A DNA stretch of 64,000 bases from Cerrena zonata (Eukaryota; Basidiomycota; Agaricomycetes; Polyporales; Cerrenaceae). A program made the translations under genes and the position numbers. The notes below the pieces were generated by a model. The model was not told where the DNA came from. It saw nothing but the letters and a program-made list of their open reading frames with translations, and ran no database searches. The stretch covers positions 124,001-188,000 of the forward strand of contig JASBNA010000018.1 of NCBI GenBank assembly GCA_038087015.1. Reading direction: 5' to 3'. This document shows, in pieces, positions 1-9,727 of this stretch; position 1 is the stretch's first letter; every line of letters starts with the position of its first letter.

Positions 1-604
1 TTTTAGCAGAATTTGATAAACTACAAAAATCTGTGCAAATTCAGCCTTTTGTATTCAATTTTTAGACTTTAGAAATGTTCAATTTCTGTTTATTTTTCAT
101 TAGAGAAAATTTCACTATGCAAAATTCAAAATTTTGATACATTTTTATTTCTTCAAAAATCCTAATATAATTGTATATATCAAAATAAGGTTTTATAAAT
201 AAAGAGGCTAAAGAGAAGATATAGATAACTGCTCTTAGTAAATCCTGGTCTCTATCAATTCTACTATCTAATATATGTAGTAAGATATGCAATACTTCTT
301 ATCTTGCCAAATTATCAGTTTAAATTTTAAATCATCTTTGGAAAAATAAAAGTGTATCAAAATTTTGAATTTTGCAGAGTAAGTTTTTCTTTAATAAAAA
401 ATATATCAAAATTAAGCTTTTTTGAACTCTAAAAATTGAATACAAAAAGCTAAATTGGCACAGGTTTTTATAGTTCATCAAATTCTGCTAAAATTCTACA
501 TTTTTTGACAATTTCTGGGTGCTAAAAATCATATTTTGTAAGAGAATTTTTATAAAACTTTACCTTACTTTTATGAAGCCTAAAATTTGGGCTACGATCC
601 AGTG
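1..604. mobile_element. Palindromic 3-bp-TSD element, copy 1 (left end outside window)
   Basis: Right part of an AT-rich foldback element. It ends in ...GGGCTACGATCCAGTG at 604, followed by TTG (605-607), which should be the right target duplication. By alignment with the complete copies about 110 bp of the left arm lie outside the window. The central loop near 190-300 has the same orientation as copies 3 and 4. No long ORF. The CACTG end and 3-bp duplications of the sister copies suggest a non-autonomous CACTA-like DNA transposon; the superfamily is inferred from the ends only, since no transposase is present. Confidence 0.85.
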
Positions 605-1326
605 TTGGCCACCAGGAGACCATCGAAACCTGCTCTCCCTTACCTGATGTATTTTCTTAGCTAACAGTTATCGATATATAGCACCACTTACCTGTGTACA
701 CCCTGTACACTCCCACAAGCACGTCCATACTCTCTTGCGTCAATGCACACTCTGACAATGCTTCTCCGGAGTGATCATCACCTGGCTGAGAACCGCCGAG
801 GCCAAAAACGGTGGTAAAATCAACCCCGGAGTCGATAGCAAGCCTCCAAGCTATTCCCCCCTTTCTCAGCGCAGCCCTCGCAATGGCAGGGTCCTCTAAC
901 AATGCTGACTTCCTTCCCAAATACATCTCATAGTCCATCTTTGTGAATTCGTATGCTGCCGGGCGATCCGGAATGCACAATAAAGCAGGTGACACGCAAA
1001 CGGCAGGGGGCGTTACCGACCATAAAATCGCAAACGGAATTCCACGAGATAGCAGCCGTTGAAGGATTTGCGAGTTTCCCGGCCCCCATTTCCGGCGGAT
1101 AACTTCACGCACTGTTACCTGGCTACGCACAGCAATAGACCACCCCTTTGCCCGCGAGTCAATGGTTCCTAACCAGTATGGAGTAGTGGTTGCTGTCTGT
1201 AAGGCAGGTTTCTCAACCCGCAGCAGTGAACCGCCATGAATACGGTAAAATTCATCGTCTGACATGTGACAGTCAGAGATCGCGACGGGAACGAGGCTTC
1301 TCGCAAGTGTTGCTGCAAAGAATGTT

Positions 1327-2040
1327 CACTGGACTGTAGCCCAAATTCTGGGCTCCATAAAAGTAAAGTAAGTTTTTATAAAAAGTCTCTTACAAAACAT
1401 ACTTTTTAGAGCCAAAAAATGATATAAAAATTCAGAATTGCAGCAGAATTTGATGAATCACAAAAACCTATATAAATTCTGACTTTTGTATCCAGTTTTT
1501 AGAGTTCAAAAAGGCTCTATTTTGATACATTTTTTGTTAGAGCAAAATTTGGAATCCAAAATTCAAAGTTTTGACACATATTTATTTTTTCAAAAGTGAT
1601 ATAAAACTCAAACTGCTAAATTGGCAAGATAAATAGTATTGTATACCTAAGTATCTCCATCAAATAGTCTTATTTACAGAGACCATGATGTACTAAGAAT
1701 AGTAGTCTATATCTTCTCTTTAGGCTGTCTATTCATGAAACTTTATTTTAATATATACAATTATATTATAATTTTCAACAAAATAAAAGTGTATCAAAAT
1801 GTTGAATTTTGCATACTGAATTTTGCCTCAGCAAAAATGTATAAGAATTGAGCTTTTTTGAACTCTAAAAAGTGGATACAAAAGTCTGAATTTGCACAGG
1901 TTTTTGTGATTTATTGATTTCTGCTGCAATTCAGAATTTCTAGATCATTTTTTGGGTCTGAAAATCATCTTTTGTAAGAGACTTTTTATAAAATTTTACT
2001 TTACTTTTATGGAGCCCAAAATTTGGGCTACGATCCAGTG
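1327..2040. mobile_element. Palindromic 3-bp-TSD element, copy 2
   Basis: A 714 bp element bounded by CACTGG...CCAGTG with target duplication GTT (1324-1326 and 2041-2043). The arms of roughly 270 bp are inverted repeats. Arm-specific features such as GGCTCCATAAAAGTAAAG occur in both arms. More arm mismatches are visible than in copies 3 and 4, so it is probably the oldest. The central loop is inverted relative to copies 1, 3 and 4. It interrupts the hypothetical gene; removal plus one GTT joins the frame. No coding capacity. Confidence 0.9.
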
Positions 2041-2414
2041 GTTCTCGCAACGTCTGCTAGTTGAGGAGATAGAGAACCCCAGTCGCCTATTGCCTCCTCT
2101 TCAACCATGGCCCGCAGGAGGTTTCTAACATCTGTCGTGGGCGTGTACGCTACACCGTTCTGGTGCCCGCTCCCTACCGCGGTGGCGCATCTCACCCCAT
2201 ATCGATAAGTAAGAATATTGGCTATACCCTCAACTTCCACATGCATGGGCTCTGGGGGACCAATCATCGGCTCATCGGCGTCATTGTCATCAATAGTCAA
2301 TGTAGTCGTAGGTTCGGAGAAGGCGACATCTACGTCATCTATGACTTCTCCTGCTGTGAGTGTCCAGATACCGTTTGTTGCGGAGGGCCATAGCCCGCTG
2401 TCGAAGGGATCCAA

Positions 2415-3129
2415 CACTGGATCGTAGCCCAAATTTTAGGCTTCATAAAAGTCAGGTAAAATTTTATAAAAATTCTCTTACAAAATATACTTTTTAGCAT
2501 TATAAAATTGTCAGAAAATGCTAAATTGCAGCAGAATTTGATAAATCATAAAAACCTATATAAATTCAGACTTTTGTATTCAATTTTTAGACTCTAGAAA
2601 TGTTGAATTTTCATACATTTTTCATAAGAGAAAAATTTACTATACAAAATTCAAAATTTTAATATACTTTTATTTCTCTAAAAACCATAATATAATTGTA
2701 TATATGAAAATAATGTTTTATAAATAGAGAGCCTAAAGAGAAGATATAGACTACTATTGTTGGTAAATCATAGTCTCTGTTAATTATACTATGTGATAGA
2801 GATATTTAAGTGTGCAATATCACTGACCTTTCCAAATTAGCAGTTTAAATTTTATATTACTTTTGGAAAATCAAAAGTCTATCAAAATTTTGAATTTTAT
2901 ATAGTAGATTTTTCTTTAACAAAAAATATATGAAAATTCAAGATTTCTAAAGTCTAAAAATTGAATACAAAAGTCTGAATTTATATAGGTTTTTATGATT
3001 TATCAAATTCTGCTGCAATTTAGCATTTTCTGACAATTTTATAATGCTCAAAAGTATATTTTGTAAGAGAATTTTTATAAAACTTTACCTGACTTTTATG
3101 AAGCCTAAAATTTGGGCTACGATCCAGTG
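2415..3129. mobile_element. Palindromic 3-bp-TSD element, copy 3
   Basis: A 715 bp element with CACTGG...CCAGTG ends and target duplication CAA (2412-2414, 3130-3132). The arms (about 2415-2688 and 2857-3129) are nearly perfect inverted copies. Both arms share variants absent from other copies, for example CAGGTAAA after TCATAAAAGT. It interrupts the same gene as copies 1 and 2. No transposase. Class assignment (CACTA-like) is inferred from terminal bases and duplication length. Confidence 0.9.
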
Positions 3130-4340
3130 CAAAATTGGTTCCTTTGACAGTGCTGACAATCTCGCTGTTTCGATGCTTGCCGCTGAAGGATACAGTGCCG
3201 TTGCAAGCCGGTGGTTGCACTTCTCACCATGTGGGAAGCACATCCATACCGGCACGCCTGCGGCCTCAAACCACCGAAAACAGGACCAGAAGGACCACTC
3301 CACGGACATATTGACCACCAACCCGCGCCGTGGAACTGATGATCGGAAGCACGTCAAAAATGCACTTCGCTGGATGTTATCAAGCCACAGCGGAGGGAAC
3401 GGCTTCTCGGCCGTAGCAAGGATTTGGAACCAGACAGGGGGTGACCTCTCCCCAAAGTGTGCAGATGCAGCTATCGCCGCCGCTACCAAGCACATCCATG
3501 CCAAAAAAATTTGCCGGCCCCGATGTGCAGCACGTCGAGCTCCTTCCTCATCCGAATATATTTCTGTGAACCCTGTATCTTGTGGGTAAGGGGGCATAGT
3601 GGTTTGCAACGGAGCATACGGCATAAAATGCTCCTTCAGAATGTTATATGTCGCCACTAGGTTAACCTGTAGATGGAGCCATACTCTCGCGATATCTGGC
3701 CGTAGACGGTATTGTTTGGGACTGACGACATCAATCGGGAAGCGATTGAAACTGTAACTCAGGGGGCGGAAGAGAACATCGTTGTGCAGGTTGCTGTCGC
3801 AGGGCAGGAAGGCGAGATACCAAAAGTTGTCTCTTGCCCAAATTCATCGGACTAGAAGTGACAAGTGGAACCGCTGGTCTTGTTCAAGTGATAGACCCGT
3901 GCCCAACGGTAACCTGACGGATCGAGGCACGTTAGTGACAATGATGCAATGCTCATCCCAGAACACGTTCTGGAAGTTGTCACACCATTCAGGACGACGA
4001 AAAGTCATGGCGGTCAGTACAACAGGTAGTGGCCGTCTTAGACAAGCGTCGACAGCACAGCAGGCTCATGACCTCGTGGTATTTGAAATTACGGATCAAC
4101 ACTGTTGTTCACCGCTATTTTGGTACGTGAGGGATTAGCAGACGCCCTTTCGCCGACGCCCAAAATCAAGAGATTTCCAGTTGACATCCACAATACAGTG
4201 TGGTGTTGGGTTGTAGTTAAGTACTACCACATGTGTCCACTCAATACTCAGATAAATAAATTCAGAATTGTATGTGCAAGACAAAGAAGTTAGCAGGCAC
4301 TATTAGCAGGGCGCGGTATGCTGCACACAAACATATCGTA

Positions 4341-5252
4341 TTAAGAACAACCGTTTTGGGTACCATTCCACAATGTCTGAATGCTAGGCCCGTCTAATCT
4401 AATAGTGCACACCTCGCGACGCACTGGTATAAAGCAATCTTGGTTTCCACAAGCCCTTCCTCCCAAACGCCACGCGGTCGTGAACGCATTGTCTGGATTG
4501 TGCGGTACACGCAATACAGATGGGGTCACGGCGGTATCAATTGGAAAAACTAATGTTAACTCATCGCCCAGATACCGATCCCTTTTGGCGCACGCAGTAA
4601 ACCCCTTACATGAGAGCGAAAGCGATCATAGCTGCTGTCGCGAGCGGCACAAGGCAAGTCCACGCCCTTTCCACATGTCAATGATGTCATCCCCTTCACT
4701 GAGCATCGGGATGTAGCTAATGATTCCCTTTCGCTGAAGCGTCAGAGTGGGATATGCGCACACAAGCGAATCAGCCGTTAAGGCATTCATGACATGAGTA
4801 GACCAGTAGTGGGCCAGTAGGTGGAATGGTGACATTTCAGAGCTAAGAACCAATTTAAAGCTTGCCATGGTCGTGGTTATCGTGGTTGTGGAACCAATGC
4901 CGAAGTCGTTTTGAATGTAATCGTCTACTCCGTCAAGGCCGAACTCGGAAGTCCGTGTCGCTCCGGGGAAAGCCATAATGAAACGAGTGACATCAACGAT
5001 GTACGCTGGACAAACAATGAGGTCAATTTCACATGACTCCCAATTGTACGGCTGGCGCAGGAGATAGTGTAGAGCAGTCGCCCCAGTGATAATGGTGTTG
5101 GTCACCCGCATCATTTCGCGGAATGCAAAGGCGTCGGGCGAGAATTTGGCCAGCGTGTAAAGAAAGGAAGCCCTGATTTCCCTCGCCGCCAACTGTGCCC
5201 AATGGCTGTCGTATGAAAGCCCAATAAGGTCTGACAAGTCACAAAAGGTCAT
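4341..5252 (-). pseudogene. Hypothetical gene, nucleotidyltransferase-like N-terminal piece, with in-frame TGA
   Basis: A minus-strand frame opens at 5252 (MTFCDLSDLIG) and runs 208 codons to a TGA at 4626-4628. It then stays open in the same frame to about 4341 (WRLGGRACGNQDCFIPVR). The stop reads CTA TGA TCG and is most simply a CGA to TGA change. The stretch TNTIITGATALHYLL followed by DLIVCP is the kind of G-[AS]-x-A-L-x-x-L ... D-L pattern seen in nucleotidyltransferase-like folds; this is a weak resemblance. The downstream piece at 607-4008 is on the same strand and may be the rest of the same gene, with the 4009-4340 gap holding introns or decayed sequence. No symbol assigned. Confidence 0.5.
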
Positions 5253-5802
5253 GACGAGCGCTTTCGTTTCGGCAGGGAGAGTGCTATTACCAATTGCGTG
5301 TTAAGGCATGCTGTACAAAAACTAACGCTACTCACTGTACAGGGTGAGTCAAGGCAAAATACAGAAACGGTCCTTGCAGGTTACCAAGGAACGTCATGAT
5401 GGTGTTCGACAGGTGGCCGTCTAGAAGCAGCTCTCGCTCTCTTCCTAATTTAACTACGAAACTGCTGCTCGGATATGCCCAACTGTAAGCATCCGCTTAT
5501 GCGCGGCCCGCACAACGCTCCATCATTCTCCTGTCACATTTTGATCCGTCGTAGTCACAGTAGGTTCATAATTCGCTAAGGATTACATCCTCTGCAGCCT
5601 ACACAGAGGGCTTTTCATGGACGCAGAGCGTTCACAGCATAGAAGCGCTAACGCACTAGTAAAAATACACTACGATCTATATTGCATTACATCCATACTT
5701 TGCACATCGAAAAAAAAACCCTCCCGGGCTTCGTCAGGCCACACGGTGTGTGTCACCGTCACCCGCACGTCCACCAATGCTCCCTCTAAATCACAATACC
5801 GG
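5253..5802. other. Intergenic, no supported gene
   Basis: Only short overlapping frames with no splice-consistent extension were seen. It may contain the promoter of the gene starting at 5252 on the minus strand. Confidence 0.4.
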
Positions 5803-6672
5803 TCAGGATGAAGCATTGTCAGATCTGTATCGTAGATCGGTAAGGGGTCGACGAGGCAACACTGCTCGGTTGTCCGAGGCAATACACCCATTTCCTGCAA
5901 ATGACCACAGTCGAAAGCAGTCCCCGGCAGGCATTGCTGGGATTGCAGGCTGCGAATGTTGGCGGCATGTGATAAGTAGTGGCGACCCAGCGAAGGGACG
6001 TTGTTCACATCGCCATGCAATTTCTGTAATTTTCGCTTCAGCGTGACCGCAGGGGAGTTGAATAAGACAACATACTCGTAATAGGGGGGGAAAGGTGACT
6101 ATCAAGCGATCACCACTGTACAACGATTGAGACTTTTGCAGCTTTGTGGAACGTATCGCCCCTTCAAAATTGCGGCACACGGACAACACACAATCCTTCG
6201 TCTTGGTAAGGGCAGTAGATTTCGCAGGGAATTCTAACAGCACCGAGGGCTCCCCCGCAAGGTGTTTGGGTTCGGAGCACACAACACCAATCAGTCTGAA
6301 TTCTTTAGGCCATGGCCTACTTTGAATGGCACCAAGCATAGGGTCTACGTCGAGAGATAAACGGTGATGCAATGCATGAGAATAATCACCAACAGGCTCC
6401 CATTGCAGAAATCGCAGGTTTTCGGCGTTACCAATGAAGTGATCGCTGAGCTGTTTCTGTCTGGCCGTTAGACACAGTCGGCTCGCTATGTGAAACAACT
6501 TACAACTGTGATAACCTCGTTCATGGTGGAAGGCAAGGGACAACATGCTCAAGCACTTCCACCATACAATGATTTTTATTTGCATCCGCCATCCGCTGTG
6601 TGTCATATACCTGGTCACAATCAACCATTTGTAAGAAGAAATTTTGAGCACGAGGCTTCGCACATGGAGCAT
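5803..6672 (-). CDS. Uncharacterised 289-codon open frame
   Basis: A long uninterrupted minus-strand frame, cysteine-containing and without obvious low complexity. It includes stretches that look protein-like (DHFIGNAENLRFLQWEP, RPWPKEFRLIGVVC). The start Met lies in a less convincing region, so the true N-terminus may be internal or in another exon. I do not recognise the family. It lies between the degraded gene at 607-5252 and Helitron 1, on the same strand as both. It may be a remnant of an expanded mushroom family or Helitron cargo. Chance ORF cannot be excluded. Confidence 0.35.
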   Translation of the reverse strand: MLHVRSLVLKISSYKWLIVTRYMTHSGWRMQIKIIVWWKCLSMLSLAFHHERGYHSCKLFHIASRLCLTARQKQLSDHFIGNAENLRFLQWEPVGDYSHALHHRLSLDVDPMLGAIQSRPWPKEFRLIGVVCSEPKHLAGEPSVLLEFPAKSTALTKTKDCVLSVCRNFEGAIRSTKLQKSQSLYSGDRLIVTFPPLLRVCCLIQLPCGHAEAKITEIAWRCEQRPFAGSPLLITCRQHSQPAIPAMPAGDCFRLWSFAGNGCIASDNRAVLPRRPLTDLRYRSDNASS

Positions 6673-6790
6673 ATTTGGAGATGTAAATTCATATACGACA
6701 GTACTGAGTATCAGACAGGATTACAGTGACTTTGTACAAATCGAAAAGGGCGTAGTGAAAAGAAACTAGGGGCACTAGGGATAGTTATGT

Positions 6791-8279
6791 TTAGAGATCA
6801 ACCTCGGGCTCCTCCTCGGATTCTACTTCGAAGTCCCTTGGCGTTGCGACCAAGGAGAGCGCAGTCAGTTCAATTCCAACCCGATAAGGTGATTGGGCCC
6901 AGTCAACAGCATCACCATCCATCTTCTTCTTGCCATCAACCCAGTAGCAGTAGCGCTGGATGTAACCCTCCGCAAATACGATATCGGCAGGACGGAACTG
7001 ATCCATGGTCAGTTTTTCCATTTCCGTTTTCTTCTTATAGCCGTCACGACCGTCGTACAAGTCAGTAAAGAACACATTCTAAAGGCTCGTTAAGTCACAG
7101 TCTACTGCGAACGGACAGAAAGTACTCACATTGACCCCGACGGACTTGCTCATGTGCAAACCGACGGCATTGATTTGGGGGTCGACGACTACCAGCCTAG
7201 TCAGTTACGTTGAGTGTGTTATGATTGCAGTAGTGCTTACCGGCGGAGGATGTTGCGAATCCCTTCATTATAGTGTCCAGCCTGTTGCCGTCAGCGACCA
7301 GCAGGGGCTTAATCTTGACCGAGGCAGAACCCTTGTTTGTAACTGTTCCCATTAAGTAGCCTTTCTTGATCTCGCCAATTACAAGGACCTTGACCCGGTG
7401 TTTGCCTTGCATGATGTACTGGGACATGTCAATCTCAGGCTCTTCAGGACGGGTCGCCCAAAACAGCTTTTCTGGAAGACGGGAAACAGCATAAACGGGC
7501 GGTACCTGAGACGAATACCTGAGAGCTTTGTTCAATCGCTGAACAGCATCGTCTGTCAGGTAAGGTCGAAAGCCGAGGGGCAGAGGGCGGAAAGGCTGAA
7601 GACAGGTATCAGCCATTATGCGAACACATGGACGTAAAACCTCTTACCACAGATGCCAAAGTTGTAACCGCTCGCACAATTGTGGCGGGAACAACCTTTG
7701 TCGGTGATGTGTAAGTCTTTGTCCGTGACCGTGTAGGGGTCGGTGTCGCGGGAGAGAGTGGGGTTGCAGACGCTACGATGTCAGGAGTTATGGGCCTTGG
7801 CGGCTCTGGCGTACCAGCGCTGAGAAGGGAAACCGAAATTAGGATCGTTCACAACGCGGTTCATGATATCTCGCACCTAGCAACCTCCTTATTGTGAGGG
7901 GCAGTCTGGGACTCTGTGACTAATTCACTTTCACCGCTGAATAATAATGAGTGATAATTCAGTGCTAAAAGCTAAGACGCTCACGAAGAAGGCTCAGAAA
8001 CGCCCGCATCTTGGGGAACCGCTGGTTCGCTATTGCCAGCCTCAGAACTATCGACAGCTGCAGCATCCGCACCGTCAAGTGCACCAGCACCTCCAGCAAG
8101 TGTCTGTACAGGCGGGTCTTCCGTGTTCACCCCAGCGGGTACGCTGTCGGCGACGGGTTTGCCGGTAACTCTGTACATCTGGTGAGGACAGGCGAAAACA
8201 AATCAAAGGGGTTTACTCACCGACGTCTCTTGCTAACACTTGCGACCTCGTTGTCATCAGGAGCAACTCGACGAACCAT
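6791..8279 (-). CDS. Helitron gene A: NLS-bearing, acidic-tailed protein, predicted nucleic-acid binding
   Basis: Start ATG at 8279 (MVRRVAPDDNE) with a KRRR cluster near residue 20, a likely nuclear signal. Exons were deduced from GT-AG signals and phase: 8221-8279, 7985-8170, then further exons to the stop at 6791-6793; every join examined keeps frame. The protein has a Ser/Pro/Thr/Ala-rich linker (roughly residues 25-150), a folded C-terminal half (PFRPLPLGFRPYLTDDAV ... FRPADIVFAEGYIQRY ... VGIELTALSLVATP) and an acidic end (EVESEEEPEVDL). The spacing RPADIV ... IELTALSLV ... acidic tail matches that of neighbouring gene B, which suggests a related OB-fold-like domain. It is transcribed away from gene B across about 330 bp. 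The family is not recognised; a role in Helitron replication is inferred from context. Confidence 0.6.
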
Positions 8280-8611
8280 AGTGACAGATGTAGTATCAAC
8301 TTGGGTGGTGGGCGGGGAGGAAAGAGAGGCAGCTTCCGGTGTCGAGATTATCGCTGTTTAAATAGGTACCGACGCCGCCAGTCTGACGGACAACACCGGT
8401 TGAAGCTCCGCTGCACACGTCGGGACATGAAAGTGTCGGCGATGTCGACAGTTGAGAAACTATGATCGGCTTGGCCGTCTGGAGCAACGGAGTACGTCGA
8501 ACGGAGTGGGGCAGTCAGCACCCTGAAACTCAGTGCCCTTCCCTCACACTACGACCTCACTGTCCTTTCTAGCAGCACACTCTATACCGCCGAATATACA
8601 ACAACTGTACA
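8280..8611. promoter_or_regulatory. Shared divergent promoter region of Helitron genes A and B
   Basis: About 330 bp separate the two divergent start codons. An open minus-strand frame (8296-8487) overlaps it, but the first splice-consistent Met of gene A is at 8279, so the region is more likely regulatory or 5-prime UTR. No clear TATA element was identified. Confidence 0.4.
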
Positions 8612-9692
8612 ATGGCATTGTTAGCTTGTAAGTCCCATTTCATGCATACCATGATAGACAACTCACTTGCAGTAGACGAGGACAAGCTCATCTGCGAGAT
8701 GTGGTCAACGGACTTGCCCCGTTTCAAGAACGAGTCCGCGACGTTCGAGCAAGTACCCAACGCTAAGAAAGTCCCGCAGGACAGAACCGCCATGTACGCA
8801 TGGGCTAGGGTGACAAATAATCCACGTCCCTTGGCCAGCGCCCGCTCCAGGGCGTTGTTGTTGGTTCAACCAACAAATCCGGAAATTCGACAGCAGGTGG
8901 CGTTCAAGGTGCAAGGATTTGTGGCACGCCAATCCCTAAACTTGGGTACGTTGGGCAACTGGTCTGGAAAGTAAGAAGTCAGTCTCTGTATGCGTCAAGG
9001 TTATTGACGCACGTACCTAGGCTTCCGGAAGCCGGATGGGCCAGACAAACCTTGAACCTTGTTGAGGGGCAATACCCAGAACCATTCAACGCACAATATC
9101 GCGCGTTATCCAGACTCATTGACTATTGCAAGCAACACTTGCCGGCTGACAGCTGGTCCACCTTGCACCCAAAGCGTCTCGAGATGGAACGTCCCGTGTT
9201 CACCAAGGTAGCTCCGTAACTAAACTTCGATGAGCCGCATACTGACGGCCGGGTAGACTTCACGACGTTCTACAGCTCTCCCGCTGTCATCCACTGACGA
9301 CCCGTTTGGCCAGGCAGCCAAAGTGAACAAACTCTGGGTTGTGACGGAGAGGTTGCAGTTGGGGACCCAAGGCAAATCCAGCGGCAAAATCGTCGCTTGT
9401 GATGCGTCCTCCATACGAGCAGGTGATTTTGTCGAAGTTACTTGCGTCCTTGACATGGCAACGAAGGGTTTCTCGCACAAGAAAGTGGCAATTCGTTTGT
9501 GGATGACGCGAGTCATACAACTTGCGGACAGAAACAATGTCCGGAAGGTCACGGTAAGCATACATCTCCTCAACCTCCGCTCGCTAATAATAACACCGTC
9601 ATCACTGAAAATAGACGGATGACGACCTACCCACATTCAACACGATGGACGACGACTTCGAATGGGACAAGGATGACGTCGAGCAGTTATAA
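8612..9692 (+). CDS. Helitron gene B: predicted OB-fold ssDNA-binding protein with acidic C-tail
   Basis: Five exons, all with GT-AG introns and consistent phase: 8612-8627, 8673-8970, 9021-9207, 9257-9553, 9615-9692; 291 residues. Landmarks are MYAWAR near residue 50, LGTLGNW, RPVFTK, then SIRAGDFVEVTCVLD and VAIRLWMTRVIQL, and a strongly acidic tail (DDDFEWDKDDVEQL). Alternating hydrophobic beta-like segments followed by an acidic tail are typical of single-stranded DNA-binding proteins; this is an inference from pattern. A homologue with matching exon boundaries lies convergent to the second Rep/helicase gene (62938-63954). It ends 35 bp from the stop of the Rep/helicase gene, tail to tail. 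Known plant Helitrons carry RPA-like genes, which fits an accessory role in rolling-circle transposition. Confidence 0.7.
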
Positions 9693-9727
9693 ATCACTAT
9701 GTCCTGTGTCACTCCAATGTTAGCAAC

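Larger units (their letters stand above)
607..4008 (-). pseudogene. Degraded agaricomycete-type hypothetical gene, split by three palindromic elements
   Basis: Minus-strand coding pieces read in one frame once the elements are removed. They run from an internal Met at 4008 (MTFRRPEWCDNF) through 3843-3133, then 2424-2044, then 1323 to about 697, with a probable intron (GTAAGTGG ... ACATCAG) before the last piece that ends at copy 1 (SWWP). Joins: ATT TTG to GAT CCC across copy 3, and GCG AGA AC to A TTC TTT across copy 2; both stay in frame. Damage besides the insertions: an in-frame TGA at 3844-3846 that looks like CGA to TGA, and an apparent frame change near 4040. The protein resembles an expanded family of hypothetical proteins in mushroom genomes (motifs FWYLAFLP, FNRFPIDVV, RLRPDIARVW) recognised from memory; no function is known to me. 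The gene continues to the left of the window. Confidence 0.65.

Noticed and set aside
1340..2040. Palindromic elements as ordinary spliceosomal introns (introners)
   Set aside because: The only GT/AG pair near the ends (ATC-GTAGCC to ATCCAG-TG) would leave 14 extra bases and break the frame in every copy; the in-arm GTAAGG donor leaves TAG in frame in copy 4.
4105..4293. Plus-strand ORF between pieces of the degraded gene
   Set aside because: Antisense to decayed minus-strand coding sequence (HEPAVLSTLV, then LPVVLTAM).
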